A DNA stretch of 64,000 nucleotides from Auraticoccus cholistanensis (GCF_009742705.1 NZ_WPCU01000010.1:238398-302397); one strand, 5' to 3'. Shown: positions 42,184 through 52,892, numbered from the stretch's first letter. Notes: generated by a model not told the origin, from the letters alone. Numbers and translations: made by a program.

Positions 42184-42822
42184 TCAGCGGGTCGGACGCT
42201 TGATCGTCGACGCCTTGTTGGTCTTGGCGTGCTCGATGACGCCCTCGGCCACCTCGCGCATGGACTTGCGCAGGTCCATGGCGGTCTTCTGGATCCAGCG
42301 GAAGGCCTCCGGCTCGGTCAGCCCGAGCCCGGTCTGCAGCAGGCCCTTGGCCTGGTCGACGGCCTTGCGGGAGGCGAGCCGCTCGGAGAGGTCGGCGACC
42401 TCGGACTCGATCGCCTTGATCTCGGCGAAGCGGCCGATGGCGATCTCGATCGCGGGCACCACGTCGGAGGCCTCGAAGGGCTTCACGACGTAGGCCATCG
42501 CGCCGGCCTCGCGGGCGCGCTCGACGAGCTCGCGCTGGCTGAAGGCGGTGAGCATGACGACCGGCGCCAGCCGCTCCTCGGCGATGGCCTGGGCGGCCGT
42601 GATGCCGTCCATCTTGGGCATCTGGACGTCCATCACGACCAGGTCGGGCTCGAGCTCGTGGGCCATGGCGACGGCCTGCTCGCCGTCGGCGGCCTCGCCG
42701 ACCACGTCGTAGCCCTCCTCGGTGAGCAGCTCGACCAGGTCCAGCCGGATCAGCGCCTCGTCCTCGGCGACCAGCACCCGCGGCCTGCTCGCCGACTCCT
42801 GCCCCGCGCTCTTCTCAGCCAT
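42184..42822 (-). CDS. pdtaR: ANTAR-domain response regulator, PdtaR-like
   Basis: A 212-residue response regulator. The receiver domain shows the acidic pair in LVAEDEALIRLDL, the phospho-acceptor Asp in DLVVMDVQMPKMDG, Thr in VMLTAFSQ and Lys in AYVVKPF. The C-terminal ANTAR domain (RKAVDQAKGLLQTGLGLTEPEAF) binds paired RNA hairpins and prevents transcription termination. It matches the actinobacterial PdtaR/Rv1626 type, whose kinase PdtaS is encoded elsewhere. ATG 42822 is preferred, with GAGG nine bases upstream, over a GTG at 42837. Confidence 0.92.
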   Translation of the reverse strand: MAEKSAGQESASRPRVLVAEDEALIRLDLVELLTEEGYDVVGEAADGEQAVAMAHELEPDLVVMDVQMPKMDGITAAQAIAEERLAPVVMLTAFSQRELVERAREAGAMAYVVKPFEASDVVPAIEIAIGRFAEIKAIESEVADLSERLASRKAVDQAKGLLQTGLGLTEPEAFRWIQKTAMDLRKSMREVAEGVIEHAKTNKASTIKRPTR

Positions 42823-42904
42823 GATGTGTTGCCTCACTGTCTACTCGGGGCCACGCTGCCGTCCTCGGGCCGCGCTCGGCCCGCACTGCCGGGACCAACC
42901 GTAC

Positions 42905-42932
42905 CGTGAAGCCGCGCGGACCTCGGTATGAT
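42905..42932 (+). promoter_or_regulatory. Candidate tRNA promoter
   Basis: A clear TATGAT -10 hexamer lies 11 bases before the tRNA 5' end. A loose CGTGAA stands 16 bp further upstream as a possible -35. The spacing to the tRNA is right for direct transcription. Confidence 0.55.
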
Positions 42933-42943
42933 GCCCGTGCCTC

Positions 42944-43017
42944 GCCCCGGTAGCCCAATCGGCAGAGGCGGTGGTCTCAAAAACCATCCAGTGTGGGTTC
43001 GAGTCCCACTCGGGGCA
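42944..43017 (+). tRNA. tRNA-Leu (anticodon CAA), short variable loop
   Basis: A 74-base cloverleaf. The acceptor arms GCCCCGG and TCGGGGC pair, the D arm is GCCCAATCGGCAGAGGC, the anticodon stem GTGGT/ACCAT encloses the loop CTCAAAA with anticodon CAA, and the T arm is GTGGG TTCGAGT CCCAC with discriminator A. No CCA is encoded. The variable loop is only five bases (CCAGT), unlike the long arm of standard bacterial tRNA-Leu. From memory, mycobacteria have a similarly placed leucine tRNA near Rv1626, which would support a conserved synteny; this needs checking. Confidence 0.88.
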
Positions 43018-43072
43018 CAGCACGAGACGCGTCCACCACCAGCCGCAGCGACGTGGACGCAGCACGACGAGA

Positions 43073-43102
43073 AGGCCCCCCGGAGCGTGCTCCGGGGGGC
43101 CT
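43073..43102. terminator. Bidirectional terminator between tRNA-Leu and pyk
   Basis: A perfect 13-bp inverted repeat, AGGCCCCCCGGAG and its complement, with a CGTG loop. It can be extended by outer CGACGA/TCGTCG pairing. It lies between the convergent tRNA and pyruvate kinase genes and probably stops both. Confidence 0.75.
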
Positions 43103-43116
43103 CGTCGTCGCTGCGG

Positions 43117-44535
<1,419 letters not shown>

Positions 44536-44572
44536 GGGTTCGACCCTACTCACATCGTGCCCGGGCAGCACC

Positions 44573-45493
44573 TCAGCGCTCGCGGACGAGATCGAGGGCC
44601 CGTTGCAGGTCCTCGGGGTAGTCGGACTCGAAGACCACCGGCTCGCCGGTGCCGGGGTGGACGAAGCCGAGCCGGACGGCGTGCAGCCACTGCCGCTCCA
44701 GGCCGAGCCGGGCGGCCAGCACCGGGTCGCCGCCGTAGACCGGGTCGCCGACGCAGGGGTGGCGGATGGCCTGCATGTGCACCCGGATCTGGTGGGTGCG
44801 GCCGGTCTCGAGGTGGATCTCGAGCAGCGTGCTGGCGGCGTTCGCCTCGAGGGTGCGGTAGTGGGTGACCGAGTGCCGGCCCCCGTCGACGACCGCCATC
44901 TTCCAGTCGTTGCCCGGGTGGCGGCCGATGGGCGCGTCGACGGTGCCCTCGAACGGGTCGGGGTGGCCCTGCACCAGCGCGTGGTAGACCTTCTCGACCC
45001 GGCGCTCGCGGAAGGCGCGCTTGAGGACGGTGTAGGCCTGCTCGCTCTTGGCCACCACCATCAGCCCGGAGGTGCCGACGTCGAGCCGCTGCACGATGCC
45101 CTGCCGCTCGGGGGCGCCGGAGGTGGAGATCCGGAACCCGGCGCCGGCCAGGTGCTCGACCACCGACGGGCCGTCCCAGCCCAGCGTGGGGTGGGCCGCC
45201 ACCCCGACCGGCTTGTCGACCACGACCACGTCGGCGTCGTCGTGCACGATCCGCACCCCGGCCACGGTGCGGGGCACCACGGTGACCCCGCGCGGGGCGT
45301 CGGGCAGCTCGACCTCGAGCATGGCGCCGCCGACGACGGGGTCGGACTTGGCCACCGGGCGGCCGTCGAGCAGCACCGAGCCGGCGGCGATGAGGTCGGC
45401 CACCTGGTTGCGCGAGAGCCCCAGCATCCGGGCGGTGGCGGCGTCGACCCGCTGCCCGTCGAGGCCGTCGGGGACCAGCAGCACCCGGTTCAC
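44573..45493 (-). CDS. rluD: Large-subunit rRNA pseudouridine synthase, RluD family
   Basis: Isomerises uridines of 23S rRNA to pseudouridine. The 306-residue protein has an N-terminal S4 RNA-binding domain ([21 protein letters not shown]) and the RluA/RluD catalytic domain, with the nucleophile Asp in [16 protein letters not shown] and the RGxxHQIR-type block [10 protein letters not shown]. It overlaps lspA by 4 bp, as commonly seen in actinobacteria. Which uridines it modifies is not visible. Confidence 0.94.
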   Translation of the reverse strand: MNRVLLVPDGLDGQRVDAATARMLGLSRNQVADLIAAGSVLLDGRPVAKSDPVVGGAMLEVELPDAPRGVTVVPRTVAGVRIVHDDADVVVVDKPVGVAAHPTLGWDGPSVVEHLAGAGFRISTSGAPERQGIVQRLDVGTSGLMVVAKSEQAYTVLKRAFRERRVEKVYHALVQGHPDPFEGTVDAPIGRHPGNDWKMAVVDGGRHSVTHYRTLEANAASTLLEIHLETGRTHQIRVHMQAIRHPCVGDPVYGGDPVLAARLGLERQWLHAVRLGFVHPGTGEPVVFESDYPEDLQRALDLVRER

Positions 45494-46032
45494 GGCGTCC
45501 GCTCCGGCTCGACGGGCTCACCGGACATCGTGGTGCGGCCGAACACCGAGATGGCGGCGATGGAGAAGGCGGCGACGGTGACGCAGACGTCGGCCACGTT
45601 GAAGATGGCCGGGAAGTAGGGGATCTGCAGGAAGTCGACCACGTGGCCGTGCATCACGGCGGGCGGGCGGACCAGCCGGTCGGTCAGGTTCCCGCACACG
45701 CCGGCGGTCAGCAGGCCGAGGGCGAGCGCCCAGCCCCGGTGGCGGATCCGCGGCAGCAGGCCGACCAGCACACCGACCAGGACCGCGATCGAGAGCAGCG
45801 AGAAGACGATGGTCGCCCCCTGCCCCAGTCCGAAGGCCGCGCCGGGGTTGAAGATGAGCCGCAGGGTGAGCAGGCCGCCCAGCAGCCGCTCGGGCTCGCC
45901 CTCGCGCAGCCGGGCCAGCACCAGCTGCTTGGTCAGCAGGTCGAGGCCGTAGCCCACCACCACGGTGGCGACGAAGAGGAGGCGGGCGGCGCCCGCACCG
46001 ATCCGGTGCCGCGGCGGCGGGGACTGGCTCAC
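45490..46032 (-). CDS. lspA: Lipoprotein signal peptidase (signal peptidase II)
   Basis: Cleaves the signal peptide of diacylglyceryl-prolipoproteins in the membrane. The 180-residue protein has four helices and both catalytic Asp motifs, [11 protein letters not shown] and [15 protein letters not shown] 46032 is chosen because GAGG lies five bases before it and the family N-terminus follows. The open frame upstream of it lies within the zinc-finger gene. It serves the many lipoproteins seen here, such as the Rieske and binding proteins. Confidence 0.92.
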   Translation of the reverse strand: MSQSPPPRHRIGAGAARLLFVATVVVGYGLDLLTKQLVLARLREGEPERLLGGLLTLRLIFNPGAAFGLGQGATIVFSLLSIAVLVGVLVGLLPRIRHRGWALALGLLTAGVCGNLTDRLVRPPAVMHGHVVDFLQIPYFPAIFNVADVCVTVAAFSIAAISVFGRTTMSGEPVEPERTP

Positions 46033-46058
46033 GGCGTCCTCGGGCGCGGCTGGAGAGG

Positions 46059-46511
46059 TCAGCGCCGCTCCTCGCGCTGCTTGCAGGTGACGCACAGGTT
46101 CGCCCGGGGGAACACCTGCAGCCGTCCCTTGCCGATCGGCTGCCCGCAGTTCTCGCAGGAGCCGTAGTGGCCGGTGCGGATGGCGCGCAGCGCGGAGAGG
46201 CTCTGCTCGAGCATCTCGCGGGCGCTGTGCACCAGCGACATCTCCTGGTCGCGCTCGAAGTTGCTGGACCCGACGTCGGCCGGGTCGCGACCCGCCCCGT
46301 CGGTGCCGTCACGCAGGTCCGCCAGCTCCCGCTCGGCGACGGCGATCGCGGTCTGCTGCTTGGCGATGTCGGCCAGCAGCTCGTCGATCACCTCGTCGAC
46401 CTCTTCGCGGCTCCAGGGCTCCTCGCCCTCGCGGTAGGGCAGCGAACCGGGGTCCACGGACGCCCGCCAGCTGATGTCGTCCGCCGTCGCCCCGTGCTTG
46501 GCCGAGCTCAT
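46059..46511 (-). CDS. TraR/DksA-type zinc-finger protein
   Basis: A 150-residue protein with a coiled-coil middle (IDELLADIAKQQTAIAVAER) and a C-terminal four-cysteine zinc finger (CENCGQPIG, then LCVTCKQ). Members of the DksA/TraR family reach the RNA polymerase secondary channel. Actinobacterial homologues have an uncertain role and often sit between divIVA and lspA, as here. The ATG at 46511 follows AGGAGG at six bases. Confidence 0.9.
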   Translation of the reverse strand: MSSAKHGATADDISWRASVDPGSLPYREGEEPWSREEVDEVIDELLADIAKQQTAIAVAERELADLRDGTDGAGRDPADVGSSNFERDQEMSLVHSAREMLEQSLSALRAIRTGHYGSCENCGQPIGKGRLQVFPRANLCVTCKQREERR

Positions 46512-46578
46512 GGAAAGCCTCCTGGTCAGGTCCCCGACCCCGCCAGCGGGGAGGAAGTCCGGGGAAGCGTACACGACA

Positions 46579-46604
46579 CAGGGCCCCGCACAAGCGGGGC
46601 CCTG
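46579..46604 (-). terminator. divIVA terminator hairpin
   Basis: A perfect 11-bp inverted repeat, CAGGGCCCCGC and its complement, with an ACAA loop, lies 28 bp after the divIVA stop and before the zinc-finger gene. It divides the division cluster from the lspA-rluD unit. Confidence 0.7.
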
Positions 46605-46631
46605 CAGGAGTTCCGGGGTGGTGCGGGGAGC

Positions 46632-47522
46632 TCAGGAGTTGTCGCGGATGAGGGCGTCCAGCCGGGGGGTGCTGCTGGGCTGCTCGTGCCCGCGGCGACC
46701 GGCCGGGGACTCGTCCTCGGCGTCGTCGTCGGCGTCCTCGTCGAGCAGGACGGGCGAGCCGGACGGCTCGGCGGTGCTGCCCGTCACCCGGTCCAGCTGC
46801 TCCTGCAGCTGCTGGGTGAAGGTGCGGCGGTACTCGGCCTCGAACTCGCGCAGCTCCCGCACCGACGCCTTGAGGGTGTCGCGCTCCTGCTCGAGCTCGG
46901 TGAAGAGGGCGGTGCGGCGCTCGGCGGCCTCGCGCTCGACGTCGCTGGCCTTGGCCGCGGCCTCGTTGCGGACGCGCTCGGCGTTCACCCGGGCCTCGGA
47001 CTCGACCCGCTCGGCCTTGGTGCGGGCGTCGGTGGTGATCTCGTGGGCCTCGCGGCGGGCCTGGTCGACGGTCTGCTTCGCCTCGTTCTGGGCGTCCTCG
47101 CGGGTCCGTCGGGCCTCGGCCTGGGCCTCCCCCAGCAGGCTCTCGGCCTGCTCGGTGGCCAGCTGCACCAGCCGGACGACGGCGGGGCTGGCCTCGGCGC
47201 CGGTGGTCACCACGATGCGCTCAGCGCCCTCGCCGGCGGCCGCGGTGGCGACCTGCGGGGCGGCGGCCTCGGGCTGGACGGCGGCGGGAGCCGGCTGGCG
47301 GATCGTGTCGTCGGAGCCGTCCTCCTCGGTGGAGACGGGGCTGTCGCCCTGGGAGGCCTTCAGCGCCTCGATCTGCCGCTTCAGCATCTGGTTCTCCTCG
47401 ACCAGCTGCGCGAAGGAGGCCTCGACTCGGTCGACGAAGAGATCGACGTCCGTCACCTCGTAGCCGGCACGGCGTGCCATGTGGAACTTGGTGTTGCGGA
47501 CTTCGTCCAGCGTCAGGGTCAT
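46632..47522 (-). CDS. divIVA: DivIVA/Wag31 polar growth protein
   Basis: A 296-residue cytoplasmic coiled-coil protein that marks negatively curved membrane at poles and septa. The N-terminal DivIVA domain includes MTLTLDEVRNTKFHMARR and YEVTDVDLFVDRVEASFAQL. A Gly/Ser/acidic linker follows, then a long coiled coil with many Ala, Glu and Arg heptads (TRTKAERVESEARV). Its place after yggT and sepF is the standard actinobacterial one. In this group DivIVA recruits the cell-wall synthesis machinery. Confidence 0.95.
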   Translation of the reverse strand: MTLTLDEVRNTKFHMARRAGYEVTDVDLFVDRVEASFAQLVEENQMLKRQIEALKASQGDSPVSTEEDGSDDTIRQPAPAAVQPEAAAPQVATAAAGEGAERIVVTTGAEASPAVVRLVQLATEQAESLLGEAQAEARRTREDAQNEAKQTVDQARREAHEITTDARTKAERVESEARVNAERVRNEAAAKASDVEREAAERRTALFTELEQERDTLKASVRELREFEAEYRRTFTQQLQEQLDRVTGSTAEPSGSPVLLDEDADDDAEDESPAGRRGHEQPSSTPRLDALIRDNS

Positions 47523-47639
47523 CTCTCACCTCGGAAATCGGTGTGCGGCGGCTACCGGCACGGGAAGTCTCGGCGCGGACCTCGGGGAGCCCGGCTCCGT
47601 GCGACCTTACCCAACCGGCGACGGCTGTGCACGCCCGGC

Positions 47640-47933
47640 TCAGCTGAGCAGCAGGGCGGCGTTCAGCCGGGTGAGCAGCAGCACGCAGAGCCACAGCACG
47701 ATGAAGGAGAGGTCGAGCGCGACCTGCCCGATGCGCAGCGGCGGGATGAAACGGCGCAGGAAGCGCAGCGGCGGGTCGGTGAGGGTGTAGACCGCCTCCG
47801 CGACCACGAGCACCGGGCCCTTGGGCGACCACTGCGGGCTGAACATGGGGACCCAGCTGAGCACCAGCCGGGCCAGCAGGATGATCGAGTAGATGCCGAG
47901 CACCCAGCTGATGACGAGACCGAGCAGGACCAC
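47640..47933 (-). CDS. YggT-family membrane protein
   Basis: A 97-residue protein with two YggT-type hydrophobic segments, LGLVISWVLGIYSIILLARLV-like in the first third and VALDLSFIVLWLCVLLL at the end, joined by the conserved DPPLRFLRRFIPPLR. It lies between sepF and divIVA as in most actinobacteria. The biochemical role is unknown; an ion-stress function and a link to division have been proposed. Confidence 0.92.
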   Translation of the reverse strand: MVLLGLVISWVLGIYSIILLARLVLSWVPMFSPQWSPKGPVLVVAEAVYTLTDPPLRFLRRFIPPLRIGQVALDLSFIVLWLCVLLLTRLNAALLLS

Positions 47934-47974
47934 GGGGGCGACCTCTTCCTCCCCGGGCGGGCCCGGGGTCCGCG

Positions 47975-48493
47975 TCAGCTCTGGTTGTAGAACCCGCCGA
48001 CGATGCGCTCCTTGTCCTCGGCCGTGACGTGCACGTTCGGCGGGGACAGCAGGAACACCTTGCTGGTGACGCGTTCAATGCTGCCACGCAGCCCAAAGAT
48101 CAGCCCAGCGGCGAAGTCGACCAGGCGCTTGGCGTCGACGTCCTCCATCTCGGACAGGTTCATGATGACCGGGACCCCGTCGCGGAAGTGCTCGCCGATG
48201 GTGCGGGCCTCGTTGTAGGTGCGGGGGTGCACGGTGATGATCCGGGTCACGTCGGCCTCACGGGAAGCGGGGGTCCTCGCGGCGGTGGCCGCGGGCTCGG
48301 GACGGCTGGGGAGCCGGGTGGAGAGGTCGGTCACCCGGGCCGGCTCCTTGGTGGCGGGCGTCCGGGCCGCCGGGGCGGCCGGCACGTCCTCGGTGAGCTC
48401 CTGGTCGGCCTCGTCGTCCCACCGGTCGTCGGCGTAGCGGTCGTTCGAGACGAACCCCAACCACTCCGCCGCACGCATCATCCGCCCTGCCAT
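47975..48493 (-). CDS. sepF: Cell division protein SepF
   Basis: SepF anchors FtsZ to the membrane and is essential in actinobacteria lacking FtsA. The 172-residue protein starts with the amphipathic membrane-binding helix [14 protein letters not shown]. An acidic, disordered linker precedes the C-terminal SepF domain ([51 protein letters not shown]). ATG 48493 is chosen since that helix begins there. It follows pgeF directly, without the yggS gene seen in relatives. Confidence 0.95.
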   Translation of the reverse strand: MAGRMMRAAEWLGFVSNDRYADDRWDDEADQELTEDVPAAPAARTPATKEPARVTDLSTRLPSRPEPAATAARTPASREADVTRIITVHPRTYNEARTIGEHFRDGVPVIMNLSEMEDVDAKRLVDFAAGLIFGLRGSIERVTSKVFLLSPPNVHVTAEDKERIVGGFYNQS

Positions 48494-48577
48494 GGCCCTG
48501 CCTTTCGTGTCCTGGAGCTGCGCGGTCGAGCCTAGCGCCTCGGGCCCCGTCGACCCCGTCGGCACACGCCGACACGC

Positions 48578-49348
48578 TCACTCCAGCCAGACGAGTCCGG
48601 CCAGCCGGCCGGACGCCTCGCCGTCGCGGCGGTGGCTGTGCAGGTCGGGGTCGGTGCGGGTGCACCCGCCGACCCGGGTGACGTCGACGCCGAGGGTGCC
48701 GAGCTCCTGCTCGGCGGCGGCGCCCAGGTCGAGCGAGGGGGTGCCCCAGGACGTCCGGGCCACGGCGGCGGGGTGGGTGGCGGCCGCCTCCTGCTGCATC
48801 GGCTCGGGCACCTCGTAGCACCGCCCGCAGACGTGCGGCCCGATCCAGGCCCGGACCGCGGTGGCGCCGCGCCGGCGCAGCGCCTCCAGCGCCCGCGGCA
48901 GCACCCCGGCCAGCAGCCCGACGCGACCCGCGTGCACGGCGGCCACCACCCGGGCGGCGGGGTCGGCCAGCAGCACCGGCAGGCAGTCGGCCACCCGGAC
49001 GCAGAGCGCGACGCGGCCGGCCTCGCGGAGGTCCCCGGCGACCAGCGCGTCGGCCACCGGCAGCGGCGGCTGCCCGGGGACGGAGTCGCCGAGGTGGCCG
49101 TGCTCGGGCCAGCGGCGGGCGGTGGCCAGGTCGACCTCGTGCACCCGGGCCGAGTGCACCTGGTGCATGGCCACCACCCGGTCCAGGCCCAGGGTGCGGC
49201 GCAGCCGGGTGAAGTTCTCGCGCGCCCCGTCGGGGTCGAGGTCCGTCCGGCCCAGGTCCAGACTGCCCCTCGGGCCCGGGGTCACTCCCCCGTGGCGGTC
49301 GGTGAAGGCGACCCGGACGCCGTCGACGGAGTCAGTGAAGCGGAGCAC
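48578..49348 (-). CDS. pgeF: Peptidoglycan editing factor PgeF / YfiH laccase-domain protein
   Basis: A 256-residue laccase-domain protein. PgeF hydrolyses mis-made UDP-MurNAc-L-Ser, and other members are purine nucleosidases. The conserved His/Cys residues appear in AMHQVHSARVHEVD, CVRVADCLPVLL and VVAAVHAGRVGLLAG, with a terminal IGPHVCGRCYEVP block. It begins with a GTG immediately after the ftsZ stop, so it is translationally coupled. Its place in the division cluster is typical. Confidence 0.93.
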   Translation of the reverse strand: MLRFTDSVDGVRVAFTDRHGGVTPGPRGSLDLGRTDLDPDGARENFTRLRRTLGLDRVVAMHQVHSARVHEVDLATARRWPEHGHLGDSVPGQPPLPVADALVAGDLREAGRVALCVRVADCLPVLLADPAARVVAAVHAGRVGLLAGVLPRALEALRRRGATAVRAWIGPHVCGRCYEVPEPMQQEAAATHPAAVARTSWGTPSLDLGAAAEQELGTLGVDVTRVGGCTRTDPDLHSHRRDGEASGRLAGLVWLE

Positions 49349-50557
49349 TCACTTGAGGAAGTCGGGGACGTCCAGGTCGTCGTCGGCGGCCGGCGGCGCG
49401 GACGGCCGCGGCTGGGGCGCGGGAGGTGCGGTGCGCTCGGGGGCGGGGGCCGGCTGCGGCGCGGCCGGGACCGCGGCCGACACGCCGGGACGGCTGCCGG
49501 AGGCCGGGCTGGCGGCCGGCTGCTGGGCCGGCCGGTTCACCGGCACCTGCGGCGTGGGCCGCAGGTCGGCGCTGCGGGTGGTGATGCCCTGCTGGCGCCG
49601 GGGCGGGGTGCCGCCCTCGAAGCCGGCGGCGATCACGGTGACCTTGACCTCGTCGCCCAGGGCGTCGTCGATCACGGTGCCGAAGATGATGTTCGCCTCG
49701 TCGTGGGCGGCGGCCTCGATCAGGTTCGCCGCGGCCGACACCTCGAACAGTCCCAGGTCGGAGCCGCCGGCGATGGACAGCAGCACGCCGTGGGCGCCGT
49801 CGATGCTGGCCTCCAGCAGCGGGGAGGACACGGCGGCCTCGGCGGCCACCCGGGCGCGGTCCTCGCCCCGGGCCTGGCCGATGCCCATCAGCGCCGAGCC
49901 GGCGTTGGACATCACCGACTTCACGTCGGCGAAGTCGAGGTTGATCAGACCGGGCGTGGTGATGAGGTCGGTGATGCCCGAGACACCCTGCATCAGCACC
50001 TGGTCGGCCTGCTTGAAGGCGTCCAGGATCGCGACGTGGTGGTCGGTCATCTGCAGCAGCTTGTCGTTGGGGATGACGATGAGGGTGTCGACCTCCTCGC
50101 GGAGGCGGGCGATGCCCTCGTCGGCCTGGGTCGCCCGGCGGCGGCCCTCGAAGCCGAAGGGGCGGGTGACCACGCCGATGGTCAGCGCGCCCAGCGCCCG
50201 GGCGATGCGCGCCACCACGGGGGCGGCGCCGGTGCCGGTGCCACCGCCCTCACCGGCGGTGACGAACACCATGTCGGCGCCCTTGAGGGTGTTCTCCAGC
50301 TCCTCGGCGTTGTCCTCGGCGGCCTGGCGGCCCTTGTCCGGGTCGGCGCCGGCGCCGAGGCCGCGGGTCAGGTCGCGGCCGATGTCGACCTTCACGTCGG
50401 CGTCGCTCATCAGCATCGCCTGGGCGTCGGTGTTGACCGCGATGAACTCCACGCCCCGCAACCCGGCCTCGATCATCCGGTTCACGGCGTTCACGCCGCC
50501 TCCGCCCACACCGACGACCTTGATGATCGCCAGGTAGTTCTGAGAAGGGTTCGACAT
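49349..50557 (-). CDS. ftsZ: Cell division GTPase FtsZ
   Basis: Tubulin homologue that assembles the Z-ring and directs septal wall synthesis. The 402-residue protein has the signature GEGGGTGTG at residues 102-110, the T7 loop near [11 protein letters not shown], a Pro-rich disordered linker, and the C-terminal peptide [11 protein letters not shown] that binds SepF. ATG 50557 marks the normal N-terminus ([17 protein letters not shown]). The 143-bp gap before it may hold one of several ftsZ promoters. Confidence 0.97.
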   Translation of the reverse strand: MSNPSQNYLAIIKVVGVGGGGVNAVNRMIEAGLRGVEFIAVNTDAQAMLMSDADVKVDIGRDLTRGLGAGADPDKGRQAAEDNAEELENTLKGADMVFVTAGEGGGTGTGAAPVVARIARALGALTIGVVTRPFGFEGRRRATQADEGIARLREEVDTLIVIPNDKLLQMTDHHVAILDAFKQADQVLMQGVSGITDLITTPGLINLDFADVKSVMSNAGSALMGIGQARGEDRARVAAEAAVSSPLLEASIDGAHGVLLSIAGGSDLGLFEVSAAANLIEAAAHDEANIIFGTVIDDALGDEVKVTVIAAGFEGGTPPRRQQGITTRSADLRPTPQVPVNRPAQQPAASPASGSRPGVSAAVPAAPQPAPAPERTAPPAPQPRPSAPPAADDDLDVPDFLK

Positions 50558-50700
50558 CAGGCGCTGCCTCTTTCTGGTGGGCACGACAGGCGTCCCGTCA
50601 GGCTATGAGAGCCCTCGGGGGGAGTCCAAACAGTGCCCGACGACGCGCGGAGAAGGTCTCAAGGTGAGGTTCAGGGTCAGGGTTCGACCACGCCGGGCCG

Positions 50701-51444
50701 TCACCGGACGGTGGGGTGCGAGGGCACGGTGACGTTGTAGACCTCGCCCTCCTGCTCCAGCAGCACCACGGCGACCTCGGCCTTGAGGGCGGAGTCGTCG
50801 GCGCTGCCCCACTCCACCACACGGTCCTCGGCGAGGTGCAGCTCGATGGTGTCGGCCGAGGCCGTGCCCACCCGCTCCACCTGCTCCAGCAGCGGCGCCG
50901 GCAGCGCCCGCACGACGGTGGCCAGGTCGACCAGCAGCTCGTGGCGGTCCTCCGCCGGCACCTCCTCGGCGAGGGTGGCGCGGACGACGCCCTCGGGGAG
51001 CTCGGCCACCGTGGTGTAGCCCACCCCCTCGGCGTCGACGAGGGTGAGCTGGCGGCCGCTCCCGGTGGCCAGCACGGGGGTGCGCTCGGTGACCTCCACC
51101 CGCAGCGTGGACGGCCAGCCGCGCGACACCTCGACCTCACGCACCGGGGCCAGCCCGGCCACCCGCGCGGCCACGGCGTCGGTGTCCACCCGCGCCAGCG
51201 GACGTCCCACGGGCGCGTCGGCCGCCGCGACGACCTGCTCGGCGGTCAGCACCGAGGTGCCCGTCACCTCCACCCGGGTCAGCGCCAGCACCGAGGACCA
51301 GCCGACCAGCCAGGTGCCGGCCCCGGCCAGGCCCAGCACGAGCAGCAGCACCAGCACCGGCAGCAGCCGGCGCCGCCGCAGCCGGCGCTGCCGCTGCCGC
51401 AGCGCCGGGCGGGCGTCGGTGATCGAGCCGCGGCGGGCGCTCAC
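50701..51444 (-). CDS. ftsQ: Cell division protein FtsQ/DivIB
   Basis: A 247-residue single-pass protein of the divisome. A basic cytoplasmic segment (RQRQRRLRRRRLLPV) precedes the membrane helix. The POTRA domain begins at VLALTRVEVTGTSVLT, followed by the FtsQ beta-domain and a short tail. It bridges FtsB/FtsL and FtsW/FtsI. It overlaps murC by 4 bp. Confidence 0.93.
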   Translation of the reverse strand: MSARRGSITDARPALRQRQRRLRRRRLLPVLVLLLVLGLAGAGTWLVGWSSVLALTRVEVTGTSVLTAEQVVAAADAPVGRPLARVDTDAVAARVAGLAPVREVEVSRGWPSTLRVEVTERTPVLATGSGRQLTLVDAEGVGYTTVAELPEGVVRATLAEEVPAEDRHELLVDLATVVRALPAPLLEQVERVGTASADTIELHLAEDRVVEWGSADDSALKAEVAVVLLEQEGEVYNVTVPSHPTVR

Positions 51445-52892
51445 CGCGGCTCCTGCGCCAGCGCGGTCAGCAGCTCACCCGCCACCTCGGTGACGTCGCC
51501 GGCGCCCACGGTCATCACCAGGTCGCCGGGCCGGGCCAGCCCCGCCAGGGTGGGGACGACCTGCTCGCGCCCGGTCACCAGCCGCACGTGCTGCTCGCCC
51601 AGCCGGGCGGCGCAGGCGCGCGCCACCAGCTCCGACGTGACCCCGGGCAGCGGCGCCTCGCGGGCGGCGTAGACCTCCATCAGCACCACCTCGTCGGCCA
51701 GCGCGAGCGCGTCGCCGAACTCGTCGGCGAAGTCGCGGGTGCGGCTGTACAGGTGGGGCTGGAAGCAGACCACCACGCGTCCTCCGCCGGCGGCGGCCCG
51801 GGCGGAGGCCAGCGCCGCCCGCACCTTGGTCGGGTGGTGGGCGTAGTCGTCCACGACCACCACGCCGCCGACCTCGCCGCGGCGCTCGAAGCGCCGGGAG
51901 GTGCCCCCGAAGGCGGCGACGCCGGCGAGGGCGCGCTCGTGCTCCACCCCGACCAGCCGGGCCACCGCGTAGGCGGCGGCCGCGTTCAGGGCGTTGTGCC
52001 GGCCGGGCAGCGCGAGCCGCAGCCGGCCCTCCTCGGTCCCCCGCCACCGCAGCGTCGCGGTCGTCCCGTCCGGGCCGACGCCGACGTCGGCGACCACCAG
52101 GTCGGCCAGCGGGGACTCGCCGTAGAGCACCAGCTCGGGGCCCTCGTCGCCCAGCTCGGAGACCTGCTGGGCCAGTCGGGCGGCCCCGGGGTCGTCGGCG
52201 CACAGCACGACGGCGCGGACCTGCGGGGCGGTGGCCAGCCGGCGGAAGCCCTCGGCGTAGGCCTGCGGGGTCCCCCAGTTGTCGAGGTGGTCGGCCTCCA
52301 CGTTGGTCACCACGACGACCTCGGCCGGGTACTGCAGGAAGGAGCCGTCGCTCTCGTCGGCCTCGACCACCACCAGCTCGCCGCTGCCCAGCGCGGAGCT
52401 GGCGCCGCTGGCCAGCAGCGGGGCGCCGACCACGTAGCCGGGGTCGCGGCCGGCCTCGACCAGCGCGGTGGCCACCATCGCCGAGGTGGTGGTCTTGCCG
52501 GCGGTGCCGGCCACGGCGATCCCCCGGCGGCCGAGCATCAGCGCACCCAGCGCGGCGCTGCGGTGCCACACCCGCAGCCCCCGGCGGCGGGCCTCCACCA
52601 GCTCGGGGTTGTCCTCGGCCACGGCGGTGGAGACCACCACGGTGGAGGCCTGCCCGAGCTGCTCGGCGCGGTGGCCCACGTGCACCCGCACCCCCCGGGC
52701 GGCCAGCGCGGCCAGGGTGGCGGAGTCGGCGCGGTCGCTGCCGCTGACCCGGACGCCGAGGTCGGCGTAGAGGGCGGCGATCCCGCTCATCCCCGCCCCG
52801 CCCACGGCGACGAAGTGGACGTCGCCGAGCTCGTCGACCGGCACCAGCGGCACCGGCTCGACCAGCCGGCCGGGCGGCGGCGCGGCCGTCAC
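51441..52892 (-). CDS. murC: UDP-N-acetylmuramate-L-alanine ligase
   Basis: Adds L-alanine to UDP-MurNAc, the first peptide step of wall precursor synthesis. The 483-residue protein begins with HFVAVGGAGMSGIAALY (UDP-binding) and shows the ATP site AVAGTAGKTTTSAM, the central-domain block VVVEADESDGSFL and FDDYAHHPTKVRA-like VVDDYAHHPTKVRA. In the ATP site the usual His of GTHGKTTT is Ala. It overlaps murG and ftsQ, both by 4 bp. Confidence 0.96.
   Translation of the reverse strand: MTAAPPPGRLVEPVPLVPVDELGDVHFVAVGGAGMSGIAALYADLGVRVSGSDRADSATLAALAARGVRVHVGHRAEQLGQASTVVVSTAVAEDNPELVEARRRGLRVWHRSAALGALMLGRRGIAVAGTAGKTTTSAMVATALVEAGRDPGYVVGAPLLASGASSALGSGELVVVEADESDGSFLQYPAEVVVVTNVEADHLDNWGTPQAYAEGFRRLATAPQVRAVVLCADDPGAARLAQQVSELGDEGPELVLYGESPLADLVVADVGVGPDGTTATLRWRGTEEGRLRLALPGRHNALNAAAAYAVARLVGVEHERALAGVAAFGGTSRRFERRGEVGGVVVVDDYAHHPTKVRAALASARAAAGGGRVVVCFQPHLYSRTRDFADEFGDALALADEVVLMEVYAAREAPLPGVTSELVARACAARLGEQHVRLVTGREQVVPTLAGLARPGDLVMTVGAGDVTEVAGELLTALAQEPR

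Noticed and set aside
42841..43065. Small minus-strand protein over the tRNA
   Set aside because: It lies directly antisense to the tRNA and its flanks and is not supported by a ribosome site or recognisable residues.
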